Shown in pieces: positions 10,400 to 20,793 of a stretch of 64,000 bases of DNA (within the stretch, counting starts at the first letter, position 1; each line of letters begins with the position of its first letter). Below the pieces are notes generated by a model. The model did no database searches. It had not been told where the DNA came from and was given only the letters and a program-made list of their open reading frames with translations. The DNA is from Ampullaceana balthica (taxonomy: Eukaryota; Mollusca; Gastropoda; Lymnaeidae): NCBI GenBank assembly GCA_944989445.1, contig CALYLW010000057.1, positions 2,218,984 to 2,282,983 on the forward strand, written 5' to 3'. The translations under genes were made by a program, and so were the position numbers.

Positions 10400-11062
10400 T
10401 TGGTGTCAACATCAAACGACGCAGTGTAGCAATTTCATGTTATCTTGTGGATTCTCAAACTTAAGGATTATAATTAGATTTAATTTTCATGTCTTGATAG
10501 CTTACGCCAACCAGCGTCTGATGGCCTACCGACCGGCACATTGAGAAGCACTGATTTAAAAAAAAAGGTCATTAGATAAATTGTAAGCGAGCAAATATTT
10601 CAGTGGAAGTTTTATTTAAAGTTACCCTTTTGATGTGACGTCGCATTTCTTCAACCCCCCTCCCTCCCCCTCGTCACGCATCGTCACAAAACTGTGACCC
10701 CCCCTCCCCTAAGGGGCCGTCCATAAATGACGTCACGCACCTAGGGGGGAGGGGGGTCACACTTTTGTGACGATGCGTGACGAGGGGGGAGGGAGGGGGT
10801 TGAAGAAATGTGACGTCACATCAAAAGGGTAAATTAAAATAAAACTTTCACTGGAATATTTGGTCACTTACAACTTATTTAATGATTTTTAAATTTTTTA
10901 AAATAAAATCAGTGCTTCTAAAAGTACGGTCGGTAGGCCATCAGAGGCCGGTCGGCGTAAGTTATCAAGAAATGAAAATTAAATCTATTTATAATCCTTA
11001 TGTGTGAGAACTCATGAGAATGTATGAAATTCTGACCCTGCGTCGCTTGATGTTGACATCAA
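10400..11062. repeat. Large imperfect palindrome, arms of about 310 bp
   Basis: The left arm, 10400-10709, is mirrored at about 10745-11062. Matching pairs include GTCAACATCAA with TTGATGTTGAC, GCTTACGCCAACCAG with a CGGCGTAAG block, CGATGCGTGACGAGG with its complement, and AATCCTTA with its complement. The 35-bp spacer is itself the terminus GGGGCCGTCCATAAATGACG. The arms carry several substitutions and a TGAGAAGCACTG hAT end. It looks like two elements in head-to-head orientation. Confidence 0.75.
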
Positions 11063-11069
11063 AGCATTT

Positions 11070-11245
11070 GTGATGTCACCGCCGCTCCGTTTGGTTCTCT
11101 CACGTCAGAAGTCGACGTCTTTTTTGCCCGTTACCCCGAAATATACAAGTTTCTGTGTGAGTTACCCCCCACCCCGACTCGAGGTCCTGCTCACATGACT
11201 CGGGGATTTGGGGTATCGTCGTTAGCACCCCCCCCCGAATCTATT
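11070..11245 (+). repeat. Dispersed repeat, inverted partner of 3100-3310
   Basis: Contains GCTCCGTTTGGTTCTCTCA, CCCGTTACCCCGAAATATA and CTGCTCACATGACTCGGGGA, the reverse complement of the block at 3100-3310. Confidence 0.65.
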
Positions 11246-11867
11246 TGATACAATTATAAACGTTTTAAGTTTGATATAATTGTTAGATTGGTTTTTTGGT
11301 CAAACACCAAGAGTTCCCTTTTTACCCGAAATAAGATAATTTACCGCTGTTCACAGACCCCTCGGTTAAACCGCCCGATAGCGGTAGCCATGTATTTGTC
11401 ATTAGTTTATAAATTCCACAAGAGATTGCAACAATTTAAACACGCCTCCTCGTTCATACAACAACAACAACAACTACAACAACAACAAAAACTCGTGAGC
11501 TTCGGAGTAAAAAGTTATTATAATATTGGATATTTTATTAATGTCATAGTATTTTTCAGTCTTCAACTTGCAGTATTACTGTATTTTTGCGACAAACAAG
11601 ATGACACCCTACTTTCCTGCACAAATGTGGGGTTTGTACAGTACTCGCCATATTCCTCTTCCAGCGCATACCAAATAATTTTTAGAAAACATGAGATTTG
11701 ATATCAATGTAGTAATTTTAGATCAAATTCCTTTGATGTGCATTTACATAGCAGGAAAACTGTCATTATTAGATCGAAATCAATTTGAGGAATCGTCTTG
11801 TATCTATATATTCTTGGTTTATCAACAATGAAATGATCCTTGTGATATCAATAGTCACATAGTCAGT

Positions 11868-11930
11868 TCCTTACTGGGATACAGCGCTATATAAAGCATC
11901 AATTTATTATTGTTATTATTCGCGAGCTTA
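11868..11930 (+). repeat. SINE/LINE-type 3' tail
   Basis: CTTACTGGGATACAGCGCTA followed by TATAAA and an ATT-rich tail recurs almost identically at 60978-61042, and in degraded reverse form at 31928-32010. The GCGCTATATAAA plus (ATT)n ending is typical of L2/CR1-mobilised SINE tails. The head was not identified. Confidence 0.55.
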
Positions 11931-12541
11931 ATCGCGAAGGTTAATCACATCAAATGGTTTTTGAAATTACCGCTGCATTGTTCGTTAGCTGTCTTGCTAT
12001 GTTTTGGCAACTAGACACATTAAAAAAATAAATAAAACAAGCCGAAATCATAATTAATGTTATAGGGCTTTAAGCCATGTAGGGGCTCATTTTGCTATCA
12101 CGTCAGTACAGGGAAAATCACGTCAAAACGGGAAAAGAATGCACCGGTCCCTGGTGAAATGCATTAAAAAAATACCTGCCGGTCGTCTAATACGAACAAG
12201 TTTGAGAAGCACTGGCTTACAATTTATTTAATGCCGTTTTACATAGCTTCACGCGTATTACGATATTACAATGTAGACATACACTAAATAAATAATTAAA
12301 TGACAAAAAAATTATTTGAAACATACTCATTTTCAAATTGAAAATAAGATGTGTTTTTTTTTGTTGTATTTTTAAATTTTTTAATTATTTTTTTTGGGGG
12401 TGGGGGGGGGGTGGGGGGGGGTCAAAGCTTTGTGACGTATTTTTGGAGGGGGGGTCTAACTTTTTGTGATGATGTGTGACGAGGGGGGGAGGGGGTGAAA
12501 AATCGGTCCAAATTGAGTGACGTCATTTATGGACGGCCCCT

Positions 12542-13195
12542 AAACCGAAAAACGAATGTTATATATTAATATAGAAAATTAAATTTATAATTACGTACGT
12601 AATGTTGATATGGACACATACACAAAAACGGATATTTAATACAAAAAAATAATAATAATATTTATCACATCAAATAAAACATTGCTCTTTTTACTTCGTT
12701 CACACATTAATAAAAGCTCAAATAATGACGTCACGTCACAATATTTTATGGTGAGCAACACATTTTTTAAATATCGAAAGAAACATTTTTAATTTTTTTT
12801 ATCGGGAGTTATCTCGCATAGGGTCAGGATTGTGTTACAGATTGCAAATTATGTTATTTAATAATTAATGTTACATTTGTTATATTTTTAACAATTTGTA
12901 ATTATACAATCTTGATATTTATCGAATTCCAAAATTGTATTTTTAAAGGTATTTTTAGATATTTGATTTGCATGCGTGTGCACTATTTGCTGAGGTGAAT
13001 AGTTCCGAAAACTATATCCGGCTGGGGTGAATGTCCGGAGCGGTTTCCCTATGTGGGGGTATGAGCTGAATGTGTTTACGTGTGTCAGTGTGTTTTGTAT
13101 GTGTATGCGTGCGTGTGTGTGTGTGTGATTGAATATGTGGGAGATTGTGCGAATGAATGTGCGGACAAGTGTGTGTATATGTGCGTGTATGCGAG
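12542..13195. other. Non-coding stretch left of the TM7 exon
   Basis: AT-rich sequence with a TG-rich microsatellite at about 13080-13190. A tail exon for receptor copy A would be expected on the minus strand at or below here, but none was recognised. Confidence 0.4.
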
Positions 13196-13266
13196 CAGAG
13201 GCGTCACTAGGGGGGTGCTGGTGGTGCGAACCGCACCGCGTGGCACCGACCCCAGTGGCGCCTCTG
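13196..13266. mobile_element. Short hAT MITE 14 bp downstream of the copy A TM7 donor
   Basis: Termini CAGAGGCGTCACTAGGG and GGCGCCTCTG enclose about 70 bp, flanked by imperfect 8-bp repeats (TATGCGAG, TATTCGTG). The same insertion, 197 bp long, is at the same distance from the TM7 donor in copy C (56584-56780). It therefore predates the duplication and has since shrunk here. The full-length relative with a transposase remnant is at 33951-37072. Confidence 0.75.
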
Positions 13267-13280
13267 TATTCGTGTGTTAC

Positions 13281-13386
13281 CTTGGGCACAAAGATGAGTG
13301 CCATTGTGAAGGTGACGAACACCTGTATCTGTAACATCATCAGAATGTACACAGCGTCGGTGCCCGATGGGACCCCAATGAACTGA
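13281..13386 (-). CDS. GPR158-like copy A, TM7 exon
   Basis: A 106-bp exon bounded by CCCAG and AAG-GTAACA. It encodes FIGVPSGTDAV followed by a hydrophobic helix ending ALIFVPK, the end of the seventh transmembrane segment in class C receptors (compare VFVPK/IFIPK in GABA-B and GPR158). The start phase (one base completing ACT) matches the end of the TM5/6 exon at 15357, and the end is phase 0. Equivalent 106-bp exons are at 45742-45847 and 56794-56899. The assignment to the GPR158/GPR179 group rests on the upstream Cache and EGF-like exons. Confidence 0.85.
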
Positions 13387-13441
13387 CTGGGAGAGAAGTG
13401 GAGAAGTTACAAGAAGGAAACGTTGATAGATTTCCAAGAAA

Positions 13442-14162
13442 AAATTGTGTGTAGTGAGAGGGGGAATAATTGTGTGTAGTGAGAGGGGAAATAATTGTGT
13501 TTAGTGAGAGTGGAAATAATTGAGTGTAGTGAGATGGGAAATAATTGTGTGTAGTGGGATGGGAAATAACTGTGTGTAGTGGGATGGGAAATAACTGTGT
13601 GCAGGGAGAGGGGGAAATAATTGTGTGTAGTGAGAGGGGAAATAATTGTGTGTAGTGAGAGGGGAAATAATTGTGTGTAGTGAGATGGGAAATAATTGTG
13701 TGTAGTGAGAGGGGAAATAATTGTGTGTAGTGGGATGGGAAATAATTGTGTGTAGTTGGATGGGAAATAACTGTGTGCAGGGAGAGGGGAAATAATTGTG
13801 TGTAGTGAGATGGGAAATAATTGTGTGTAGTGAGAGGGGAAATAATTGTGTGTAGTGAGAGGGGAAAAAATTGTGTTTAGTAGGAGGGGAAATAATTGTG
13901 TGTAGTGAGAGGGGAAATAATTGTGGGTAGTGAGAGGGGAAATAATTGTGTGTAGTGAGAGGGGAAATAATTGTGGGTAGTGAGAGGGGAAATAATTGTG
14001 GGTAGTGAGAGGGGAAATAATTGTGTGTAGTGAGAGGGGAAAAAATTGTGTTTAGTAGGAGGGGAAATAATTGTGTGTAGTGAGAGGGGAAATAATTGTG
14101 GGTAGTGAGAGGGGAAATAATTGTGTGTAGTGAGAGGGGAAATAATTGTGGGTAGTGAGAGA
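13442..14162. repeat. 25-bp minisatellite in the TM5/6-TM7 intron, copy A
   Basis: About 29 tandem units of GGGGAAATAATTGTGTGTAG plus TGAGA, with T/G and insertion variants. It starts about 55 bp upstream (in gene sense) of the TM7 acceptor. The minus strand stays open by chance (NYFPSHYTQLFP-type repeats) but is intronic. No comparable array is present at this position in copy C. Confidence 0.9.
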
Positions 14163-14314
14163 GAACGTCCATCTCATCATACTGATGCTGCTCACTGAAG
14201 GTCTTCGCGGCCGACGACAATCGGACAGTATCTCAGCAAAACAAAAAAAACATCTTTTCTAGTATGCGGGCAACACTACACTGACAAACCGACAGGAAAA
14301 CGAAAGGACAAAGC

Positions 14315-14605
14315 TTCGGTTATCTTCTCATAGCCTCAGTTATCTTCGCATAGCCTCGATTATCTTCTCATAGCCTCGGTTATCTTCTCATAGCCTCGGT
14401 TATCTTCTCATAGCTTCGGTTATCTTCTCATAGCCTCGGTTATCTTCTCATAGCCTCGATTATCTTCTCATAGCCTCGGTTATCTTCTCATAGCCTCGGT
14501 TATCTTCTCATAGCTTCGGTTATCTTCTCATAGCCTCGATTATCTTCTCATAACCTCAGTTATCTTCTCATAGCCTCGATTATCTTCTCATAGCATCGGT
14601 TACCT
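14315..14605. repeat. 20-bp minisatellite TATCTTCTCATAGCCTCGGT, copy A
   Basis: About 14 units, some with C-to-T or A variants. The same unit forms a longer array at 57450-57905 in copy C, so the array predates the gene duplication and its length has since diverged. Confidence 0.95.
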
Positions 14606-14637
14606 TCTCCCGCGGAGGATGGACTCCAAACAACAAC

Positions 14638-15356
14638 ACGAGACACACAAACTCACGTGATAAGCACCAGACTATTGCCCATGATGATGGAGTTGTATAT
14701 GGACACCAAGAGACACACAAACTCACGTGATAAGCACCAGACTATTGCCCATGATGATGGAGTTGTATATGGATACCAAGAGACACACAAACTCACGTGA
14801 TAAGCACCAGACTATTGCCCATGATGATGGAGTTGTATATGGACACCAAGAGACACACAAACTCACGTGATAAGCACCAGACTATTGCCCATGATGATGG
14901 AGTTGTATATGGACACCAAGAGACACACGAACTCACGTGATAAGCACCAGACAATTGCCCATGATGATGGAGTTGTATATGGACACCAAGAGACACACAA
15001 ACTCACGTGATAAGCACCAGACTATTGCCCATGATGATGGAGTTGTATATGGACACCAAGAGACACACAAACTCACGTGATAAGCACCAGACTATTGCCC
15101 ATGATGATGGAGTTGTATATGGACACCAAGAGACACACAAACTCACGTGATAAGCACCAGACAATTGCCCATGATGATGGAGTTGTATATGGACACCAAG
15201 AGACACACAAACTCACGTGATAAGCACCAGACTATTGCCCATGATGATGGAGTTGTATATGGACACCAAGAGACACACAAACTCACGTGATAAGCACCAG
15301 ACAATTGCCCATGATGATGGAGTTGTATATGGACACCAAGAGACACACACACTCAC
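14638..15356 (-). repeat. 70-bp minisatellite carrying exon end and splice donor (TM5/6), copy A
   Basis: About ten tandem 70-bp units directly downstream (in gene sense) of the TM5/6 exon. Each unit contains the last roughly 45 nt of that exon (encoding SIYNSIIMGNSLVL) and its GTGAGT donor, then about 25 nt of intron. All visible units keep ACTCACGTGA (the donor in reverse). Unit length is not a multiple of three, and reading through the true donor gives an immediate ACG TGA stop. Confidence 0.95.
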
Positions 15357-15495
15357 GTGATAAGCACCAGACTATTGCCCATGATGATGGAGTTGTATAT
15401 GGACCAGGTGATGTACTTGCTCTCGTTGAAGTAGGCCGGGGCCTTCCTCACCGTGAAGCACAGGTAGACTCCGAACAGCAGACAGCACACCTCAA
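15357..15495 (-). CDS. GPR158-like copy A, TM5/6 exon
   Basis: A 139-bp exon from CTTGCAG to ATCAC-GTGAGT. It encodes VCCLLFGVYLCFTVRK (end of TM5), the intracellular loop with AYFNESKYI, and the start of TM6 (WSIYNSIIMGNSLVLIT). FNESKY-I resembles the NDSKYIG/NESRYI motif preceding TM6 in GABA-B and GPR158-type receptors. Phases fit both neighbours: G from the TM4 exon plus TT gives Val, and the final AC is completed by T of the TM7 exon. Residue YITW here is YIAW in copy C. Confidence 0.88.
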
Positions 15496-15559
15496 CTGCA
15501 AGGTGGACTAATGTCGTTAGCTGACCTATCACCGGGGGAAGTGCTGAGTCACCCACTTA

Positions 15560-15780
15560 TTGAATGGGTAAAATACCCTCTAATAGTATGGCTGAATTAC
15601 GAACTTTAAGTATTGATAAATTACCCTCAAACAGTATGGCTGAATTACGAACTTTAAGTATTGATAGATTACCCTCAAACAGTATGGCTGAATTACGAAC
15701 TTTAAGTATTGATAAATTACCCTCAAACAGTATGGGTGAATTACCCACCCATAGTATAGATAAGTTACACTAACAGTATT
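15560..15780. repeat. Minisatellite with GTATGGCTGAATTACGAACT units
   Basis: About four units of roughly 45-50 bp (TATGGCTGAATTAC, TTAAGTATTGATAAATTACC, CTCAAACAG) lie upstream of the TM5/6 acceptor. Related GGCTGAATTACCCACTTA units occur at 58855-58975 and 59280-59440 in copy C. Confidence 0.85.
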
Positions 15781-15837
15781 GTGAGTTATCCAACAACAAT
15801 GTCACCAATTTAATCACATTTATTATGGATACATTTA

Positions 15838-15915
15838 GGGCTGCACAAAATAACGATTAATTAATCGAATAATCGTTAAAATTTTAATCGATTAAAATTA
15901 ATTTGATTGATTAAA
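15838..15915 (-). mobile_element. hAT terminal fragment (ACGATTAATTAATCG type)
   Basis: AGGGCTGCACAAAATAACGA followed by TTAATTAATCG palindromes resembles the terminus of the complete hAT element at 62306-63013. Only one end is recognisable here. Confidence 0.6.
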
Positions 15916-15919
15916 TTTA

Positions 15920-16127
15920 AGCACATGGTGCCCCTAACGTTTGACCCACATATAGTGCCCCTAACATTTGAACCACACATAGAGCCCTTAACATTTGACC
16001 CACACATAGAGCCCCTAACATTTTACCCACACATAGTGCCCCTAACATTTGGCCCACACATAGTTCACCTAACATTTGTCCCACACATAGTGCCCCTAAC
16101 ATTTGACCCACACATTGTTACCCTAAC
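15920..16127 (-). repeat. 27-bp minisatellite abutting the TM4 donor, copy A
   Basis: About eight units of ACACATAGTGCCCCTAACAT plus TTGACCC. In gene sense each unit contains TGTTAGGG, and the array begins directly at the TM4 exon donor CG-GTTAGGGT, so the unit seems to include a copy of the donor itself. A longer version occupies 59895-60434 in copy C. Confidence 0.85.
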
Positions 16128-16345
16128 CGTTGTACAAGGCGTTCTTCCACCAAGCTTTCGAACAGACAAAGAACTTCAGCCCCCGGGAATTCTTCACCGT
16201 ACTAGTCTGTGGAGGGTCCGACACTGTCCACAGTGTTAAATAAACCACCAATAAGACAATCATGAGCGCCATCTTTTTCAGCAGGACCTTGTCTGGCAGG
16301 ACAATCCGTCTCTTGGCACCACCGGATTTAAAAATGACGGAAATT
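16128..16345 (-). CDS. GPR158-like copy A, TM4 exon
   Basis: A 218-bp exon starting after GTTAG and ending AACG-GTTAGG. It encodes ISVIFKSGGAKRRIVLPDK (second intracellular loop, basic), a hydrophobic TM4 (MIVLLVVYLTLW), then an extracellular loop with LKFFVCSKAWWK. Cys followed by a Trp pair before TM5 fits the class C extracellular loop 2 cysteine. Start phase fits the TM3 exon end (TGGCG plus A gives Trp-Arg), and the end phase fits the TM5/6 exon. The copy C counterpart is also exactly 218 bp. Confidence 0.87.
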
Positions 16346-17067
16346 CTAACGGGGAATATAATAATATCTGTTCGAGTTTTTTTTAAAATCAAACAATACC
16401 CACATATCTCACCAAGATCAAGTATTTAAAAGAAAAGCTTTAAAAGATATTAATATATTTTATTATGTTTATAATTTATAAATCCATTTTATGTGTGTGT
16501 GTGTGTGTGTGTGTGTTTGGTACAAGTATGTTAAATACGAAGAGACAGAGAAATGATCCTGTCAGGTCATTACTAACTTGACGGAAGAAAAAGAAATTTT
16601 AATATTCAATTATTTTTATTGAAAATATTGCCTAATTCAGTGATGGCGAACCTATGACACGCGTGCCACAGTCGGCACTCAGAGCCTCATCAGCCGGCAC
16701 ATGACTAAAATATAGCTTCTTTTATCAATAATCCAAATGACAAAGCACTGTGTAATTGGTATAAGTGTTTTAGCCTGTTATTGAACGTTTCATTTACTTA
16801 CTTGTTGCTGAAATTAATGAAGCCGAACGGAAGTTAAATTGAGGAATTACAATTACCAGAAATTGGTTTTTGGATTTATCTTTCTAAAACAAAATAATCT
16901 AACAACGACCAGCTTTCAAATTTCAAATTGCCTGTCAAAACATGGTAAACTGGTCTCCGATGGGATTGAAATCACAGTGGTTACGTTGTTTAGGAGTAAT
17001 TTCCCTTTTCAAGACTTTCGAAATAAGGGCAACAATTAAACAACGCGTCGATGAGACGCCACTTAGC

Positions 17068-17527
17068 AGAAATACTGTTAAAGATCGAGTACTGCAGATG
17101 GCCAGTGATATTAGTCAGCAGCTCACCACTGACAGAAATACTGTTAAAGATCGAGTACTGCAGATGGCCAGTGATATTGGTCAGCAGCTCACCACTGACA
17201 GAAATACCGTTAAAGAGCGAGTCCTGCAGATGGCCAGTGATATTGGTCAGCAGCTCACCACTGACAGAAATACTGTTAAAGATCGAGTACTGCAGATGGC
17301 TAGTGATATTGGTCAGCAGCTCACCACTGACAGAAATACTGTTAAAGAGCGAGTCCTGCAGATGGCCAGTGATATTGGTCAGCAGCTCACCACTGACAGA
17401 AATACTGTTAAAGATCGAGTCCTGCAGATGGCCAGTGATATTGGTCAGCAGCTCAGCACTGACAGAAATACTGTTAAAGATCGAGTCCTGCAGATGGCCA
17501 GTTATATTGGTCAGCAGCTCACCCCTG
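17068..17527 (+). repeat. 66-bp in-frame tandem repeat inside the transposase remnant
   Basis: Seven 66-bp units, each encoding 22 residues beginning RNTVKDRVLQMASDIGQQL. The copy C element has only two (about 61588-61720). All seven units keep one open frame through 16942-17649, although the element as a whole is dead. Confidence 0.93.
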
Positions 17528-17869
17528 ACTTACAAAAACCAGCCTGTTACTCAATGTGCTTGGATGAAAGCACATATGTAAATAACCATGCAAGGCTAGC
17601 AATCATTTTGCGTTATGCTGTTGGTGATACGAAAGAACACATGGAATAGATACAATTTACAATCCTCTGTTGGAAGCTTTTTTTGCAACAAGACATAATA
17701 CAAGAAAACGTAGTTTCAATTACTATTGATGGTGTGCCTCGAATGTTAGGAAACAAAATCTGGTTTCATACCATTCCTTGTTAAAGAATCAAAACTTCCA
17801 GTTATTCAGTTCGATTGTCTCATTCAGCAAGACGCTCTTTGAGTCAGGGACTGCTGCAAAATATAAGAC

Positions 17870-18054
17870 GATGTTCTCAAAGATGTTCTCAAAGATGTTC
17901 TCAAAGATGTTCTCAAAGATGTTCTCAAAGATGTTCTCAAAGATGTTCTCAAAGATGTTCTCAAAGATGTTCTCAAAGATGTTCTCAAAGATGTTCTCAA
18001 AGATGTTCTCAAAGATGTTCTCAAAGATGTTCTCAAAGATGTTCTCAAAGATGT
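17870..18054 (+). repeat. 12-bp minisatellite ATGTTCTCAAAG
   Basis: About fifteen perfect 12-bp units, translating as MFSK repeats. The copy C element has a single unit at the same place (62097-62109), followed by the same ACTTTCACCAAAATGG-type sequence. The perfect units show recent expansion. Confidence 0.95.
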
Positions 18055-19074
18055 TCACCAAAATGGTGAATTACATCATGGCTCGAGCTCTTAATTGTCG
18101 ACAATTTAAAGCATTTCTTGATGAGGTTCAAGCAGAGCATGACACTATGTTTATGTAGAATAATACCCGGTGGTTTAGGAGGGGACTGGTGATAAAGAGA
18201 TTCGTAAAAACTGCTTGGATGACATTAGGCTATTTTTTATGAAAAAAGAGTAGGATTCCCCACAGCTCACTGATATGGTCTAAAGGCTTGGGAAAACCGG
18301 CATATGATGTCTTGAGATATAAAAACATTTGACAGAAAACTGCATGCTTTTGAAAGAGATTTTTCAAGTGAGCAGCTGAAATATTTTCCAAATCTAAAGA
18401 GGCGGCTTGAAAAATCTACACCACTTGCACACAATCCACCGAGTGATGAAGAAATCTACAAGGAATTTCCGAGCTTCGTAGCAGCTGCAAGGGAGAATTT
18501 TAGTGACATATTACTAAAGTTCCGTTACATGGAAACAACCATGTGTTTTCTTACTTCTGAGATACATCTAAGTTTGAAGAACATGATCTTTCCTTCTTAC
18601 CATTGTTTGATCTTGAAAATATGGGAATGAAGCTATTGGAATTTCAAGAAAGCTCTACGTGGAAAAGAAAATTCTCTGATCTCCGTGCAACACTTGAGAA
18701 GATGGAGTGTACAGAGATCACACAGGACAGCACAATTGGTGGTTATGAAAATGAAATCCTTAAAGCGTGAAATTCTCTGTCAAATAAATTTAAATCAATG
18801 AAAACATTTAGGGGTGCTATCCTTAATTTGTTTGGATCATCTTATACTTGTGAAAAGCTGTTTTCAACTTGAATTATATCAAATGTGACAAAAGAAACAG
18901 TCTGACAGAAATGCTGAGTGCTGCATGTGTTGCGCCTAAATTAACAAAGTATGAGTCATGAATTGACGAATAATCGAATGAAATTGGGGACCCCCACCCA
19001 CCCACCCCCACCCCCTACCCCCAACAATCACTGACCTACTACATTGCCTATGAACCTGCCGAAAATCATTAGAA

Positions 19075-19149
19075 CATGCCGCATATTACCGCAATGTTTA
19101 TTAACGCCATGTTTATTACCGCCCTGTTTATTACCGCCATTTTTATTAC
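19075..19149 (-). repeat. 15-bp minisatellite of the TM3 exon-end/donor sequence, copy A
   Basis: About five units of TTTATTACCGCCATG. In gene sense each reads CATGGCGGTAATAAA, reproducing the last bases of the TM3 exon (ACATGGCG) and its donor GTAATA. It starts exactly at the exon boundary. The same array resumes at 63890-64000 at the window edge, presumably next to the copy C TM3 exon. Confidence 0.85.
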
Positions 19150-19259
19150 CGCCATGTTTTTAGGATGAGAGCTCCGTACAGTATGTTAAACCCCACGTGG
19201 AAGAGCCAGTGCTGAACAATGCAAGCCATTGACGTCAGCTCCCCGTTCAGGGTCAGTAA
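19150..19259 (-). CDS. GPR158-like copy A, TM3 exon
   Basis: A 110-bp exon from CCACAG to TGGCG-GTAATA. It encodes LLTLNGELTSMACIVQHWLF, then HVGFNILYGALILKTWR. The Cys before TM3 (disulfide partner of loop 2) and the YG-LILKTWR end of TM3 are characteristic of class C receptors. It starts in phase 0, matching the TM2 exon, and ends with two bases that fit the TM4 exon. The copy B counterpart is 1 bp shorter and frameshifted. Confidence 0.87.
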
Positions 19260-19861
19260 CTGTGGAGGAAATTTTGTAAGGATTATTTTGGGGACCAAAA
19301 GTCGTGCGCTAAGCGAAATTATTAGGATTTAATAACTATTTGAATTTTTAAAGGATACATTGGTGATCGAAAGGGTAAGTCCTCGGATATAAGACGATTC
19401 TTGCAAATCAAAACCCAGGAAAAGATTAATTCTCAAAGAATTTTCATTAAAAATAAATTTAGAAACGTATATTTTATTGGATACGAAGAATACACGCTCC
19501 TCTGTGGTGTGCGTACCTTGTTTATTCAATAGCGCACCAAACAGCACCAGAAATGTATTATCGAACCGAACGTCAGTCAACCGTACGCGCTACCAGCGTT
19601 GTCTTTATTTCACTTTAACCAATGTGCCAGATTAACCAATGTGTCTCATTTTAACCACACATTTTCAAAGACTCGCGCCCATATTATCATAATGTATTTG
19701 TAAGGGTCTAGTGTTCAATGAATTGCCCCGTGTGATTATGTCACGGTTGGGATGTATACTCCCGCCTGTTTGGTTTTAAACATGCAGAACTGTCCAGTAT
19801 TTCAGTTCACTCTCGTTGGGAATATTAAATAACACGCGGAAGTGATTTTTAAATCCCTTAT
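19260..19861. other. Intron sequence between TM2 and TM3 exons, copy A
   Basis: No further exon or clear repeat was recognised in this segment. Confidence 0.4.
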
Positions 19862-20340
19862 ATTAACTTCGCGGCCGTCTCTGTCGTCATCTCTCTCATC
19901 ATCTCTCTCTCTCTGTCTTGGGCTCGGCGGGCGGAAAAACAGAAGTCAAAAATGACCCACTTCCCATGATCCGATCGAACTGAAATTTGGCACACGGACC
20001 CGTCTAACCTAACAATGCATCGTATCAAAATTTCAGATCGATCGAACGTACCGTAATTAAATTAATGCATTTTTAGTTTATCCTTATACGAGGTATGTAA
20101 TTCAAAATTCACTGTTTGTTATTGTTTTTTTTCTTCCAGTTCCACGTGAGTTTGAGTTGACGCCGACCGTGGTGTTGACGCCGACCGTCGTGCCGACACC
20201 CCCTCACATCCCACCCCCATTTATTAAAGACAAGGGACATCACTCGGTGTCAGTCTGTAAATGTTTGAAAATAATCAATACTGTTAGTTATGTCTCATAT
20301 ATAAGGGATTTATAGTCAAAAACTTTGTTTTTACGGGTTT
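19862..20340 (+). repeat. AAATCCCTTATAT repeat family, complete copy
   Basis: Starts TAAATCCCTTATATTAACTT and returns as ATATAAGGGATTTATAG near 20310, followed by the conserved GACTATAAA/GTCAAAAACTTTG flank. The interior has CTGAAATTTGGCACACGGAC and TTTCAGATCGATCGAACGTA. The inverted termini suggest a MITE-like element; its class is unresolved. Confidence 0.75.
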
Positions 20341-20793
20341 GTTTTTTTTAAAGTTCATTTCGAACATACCGGTTCGATGCGGGTTCACTTGCACACGAAA
20401 GATGGGAAAGAATCCAAGTATTTTATGATAAGGCATTTGGCGACCAAAGTCACAACGATTAAAGATTGAAATTAACACTGATAACCCCGCTGAGTGACCC
20501 TTGCGACCAGTTAACTGTAGTAACCTTTTCAATGCCAAAGAAACATAGCCCCCTCCCCCCTGCCTTCTTTTTTTCCAGCATACATAAACGTCAGAATGTG
20601 AATGATGGTGGACCCACAAGAGTCAAGATGAAAAGAAAAGAAAAAGTAATTTGAGTATTTTGATACAAGATATCCAAAATGATGAAATCACAAAGAACAC
20701 ATTTTTTTACACGTGATAATTATGCATACCTCATCCATTAGGTGGACAAACTGATTACTTTGCACAACGATTATTGACCGACCGATTACTTAC
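20341..20793. other. Intron sequence, copy A
   Basis: No recognisable feature. Confidence 0.4.

Larger units (their letters stand above)
10712..12541. mobile_element. Element bounded by GGGGCCGTCCATAAATGACG termini
   Basis: The left terminus at 10712 and the inverted terminus TGACGTCATTTATGGACGGC ending at 12541 enclose 1.8 kb. That is much longer than the roughly 390-bp copies at 26669 and 41613, so other material has been inserted. This includes the repeat at 11070-11245, a SINE-like tail at 11868-11930 and AT-rich sequence. G-rich runs at 12390-12500 mirror the C-rich runs of the left end. No transposase frame is visible. Confidence 0.55.
16638..18970 (+). mobile_element. hAT element with GTF2IRD2/Charlie-like transposase remnant, copy A
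   Basis: Begins with terminus CAGTGATGGCGAACCTATGA and contains a decayed transposase between about 16840 and 18965. Recognisable pieces are LSRNTVKDRVLQMASDI, YSMCLDEST (catalytic-region DEST), NHARLAIILRY, VNYIMARALNCRQF, and a C-terminal region near 18850. Several frameshifts and stops are present, and no right terminus was found. It sits in the TM3-TM4 intron, and a related copy occupies the same intron in receptor copy C (61160-63790), so the insertion predates the duplication. Confidence 0.75.

Noticed and set aside
9000..13200. Search for a copy A tail exon downstream of TM7
   Set aside because: No segment resembling the copy B or C tails was recognised; it may lie beyond the left edge or be too diverged.
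13501..14220. A 239-codon open frame on the minus strand with NYFPSHYTQLFP-type repeats
   Set aside because: It is the translation of the 25-bp minisatellite in an intron; openness follows from the repeat unit lacking stops in that frame.
14315..15400. Regularly spaced direct repeats suggesting a CRISPR-like array
   Set aside because: Repeats are directly tandem without unique spacers, the context is a eukaryotic intron, and there are no cas-like genes.
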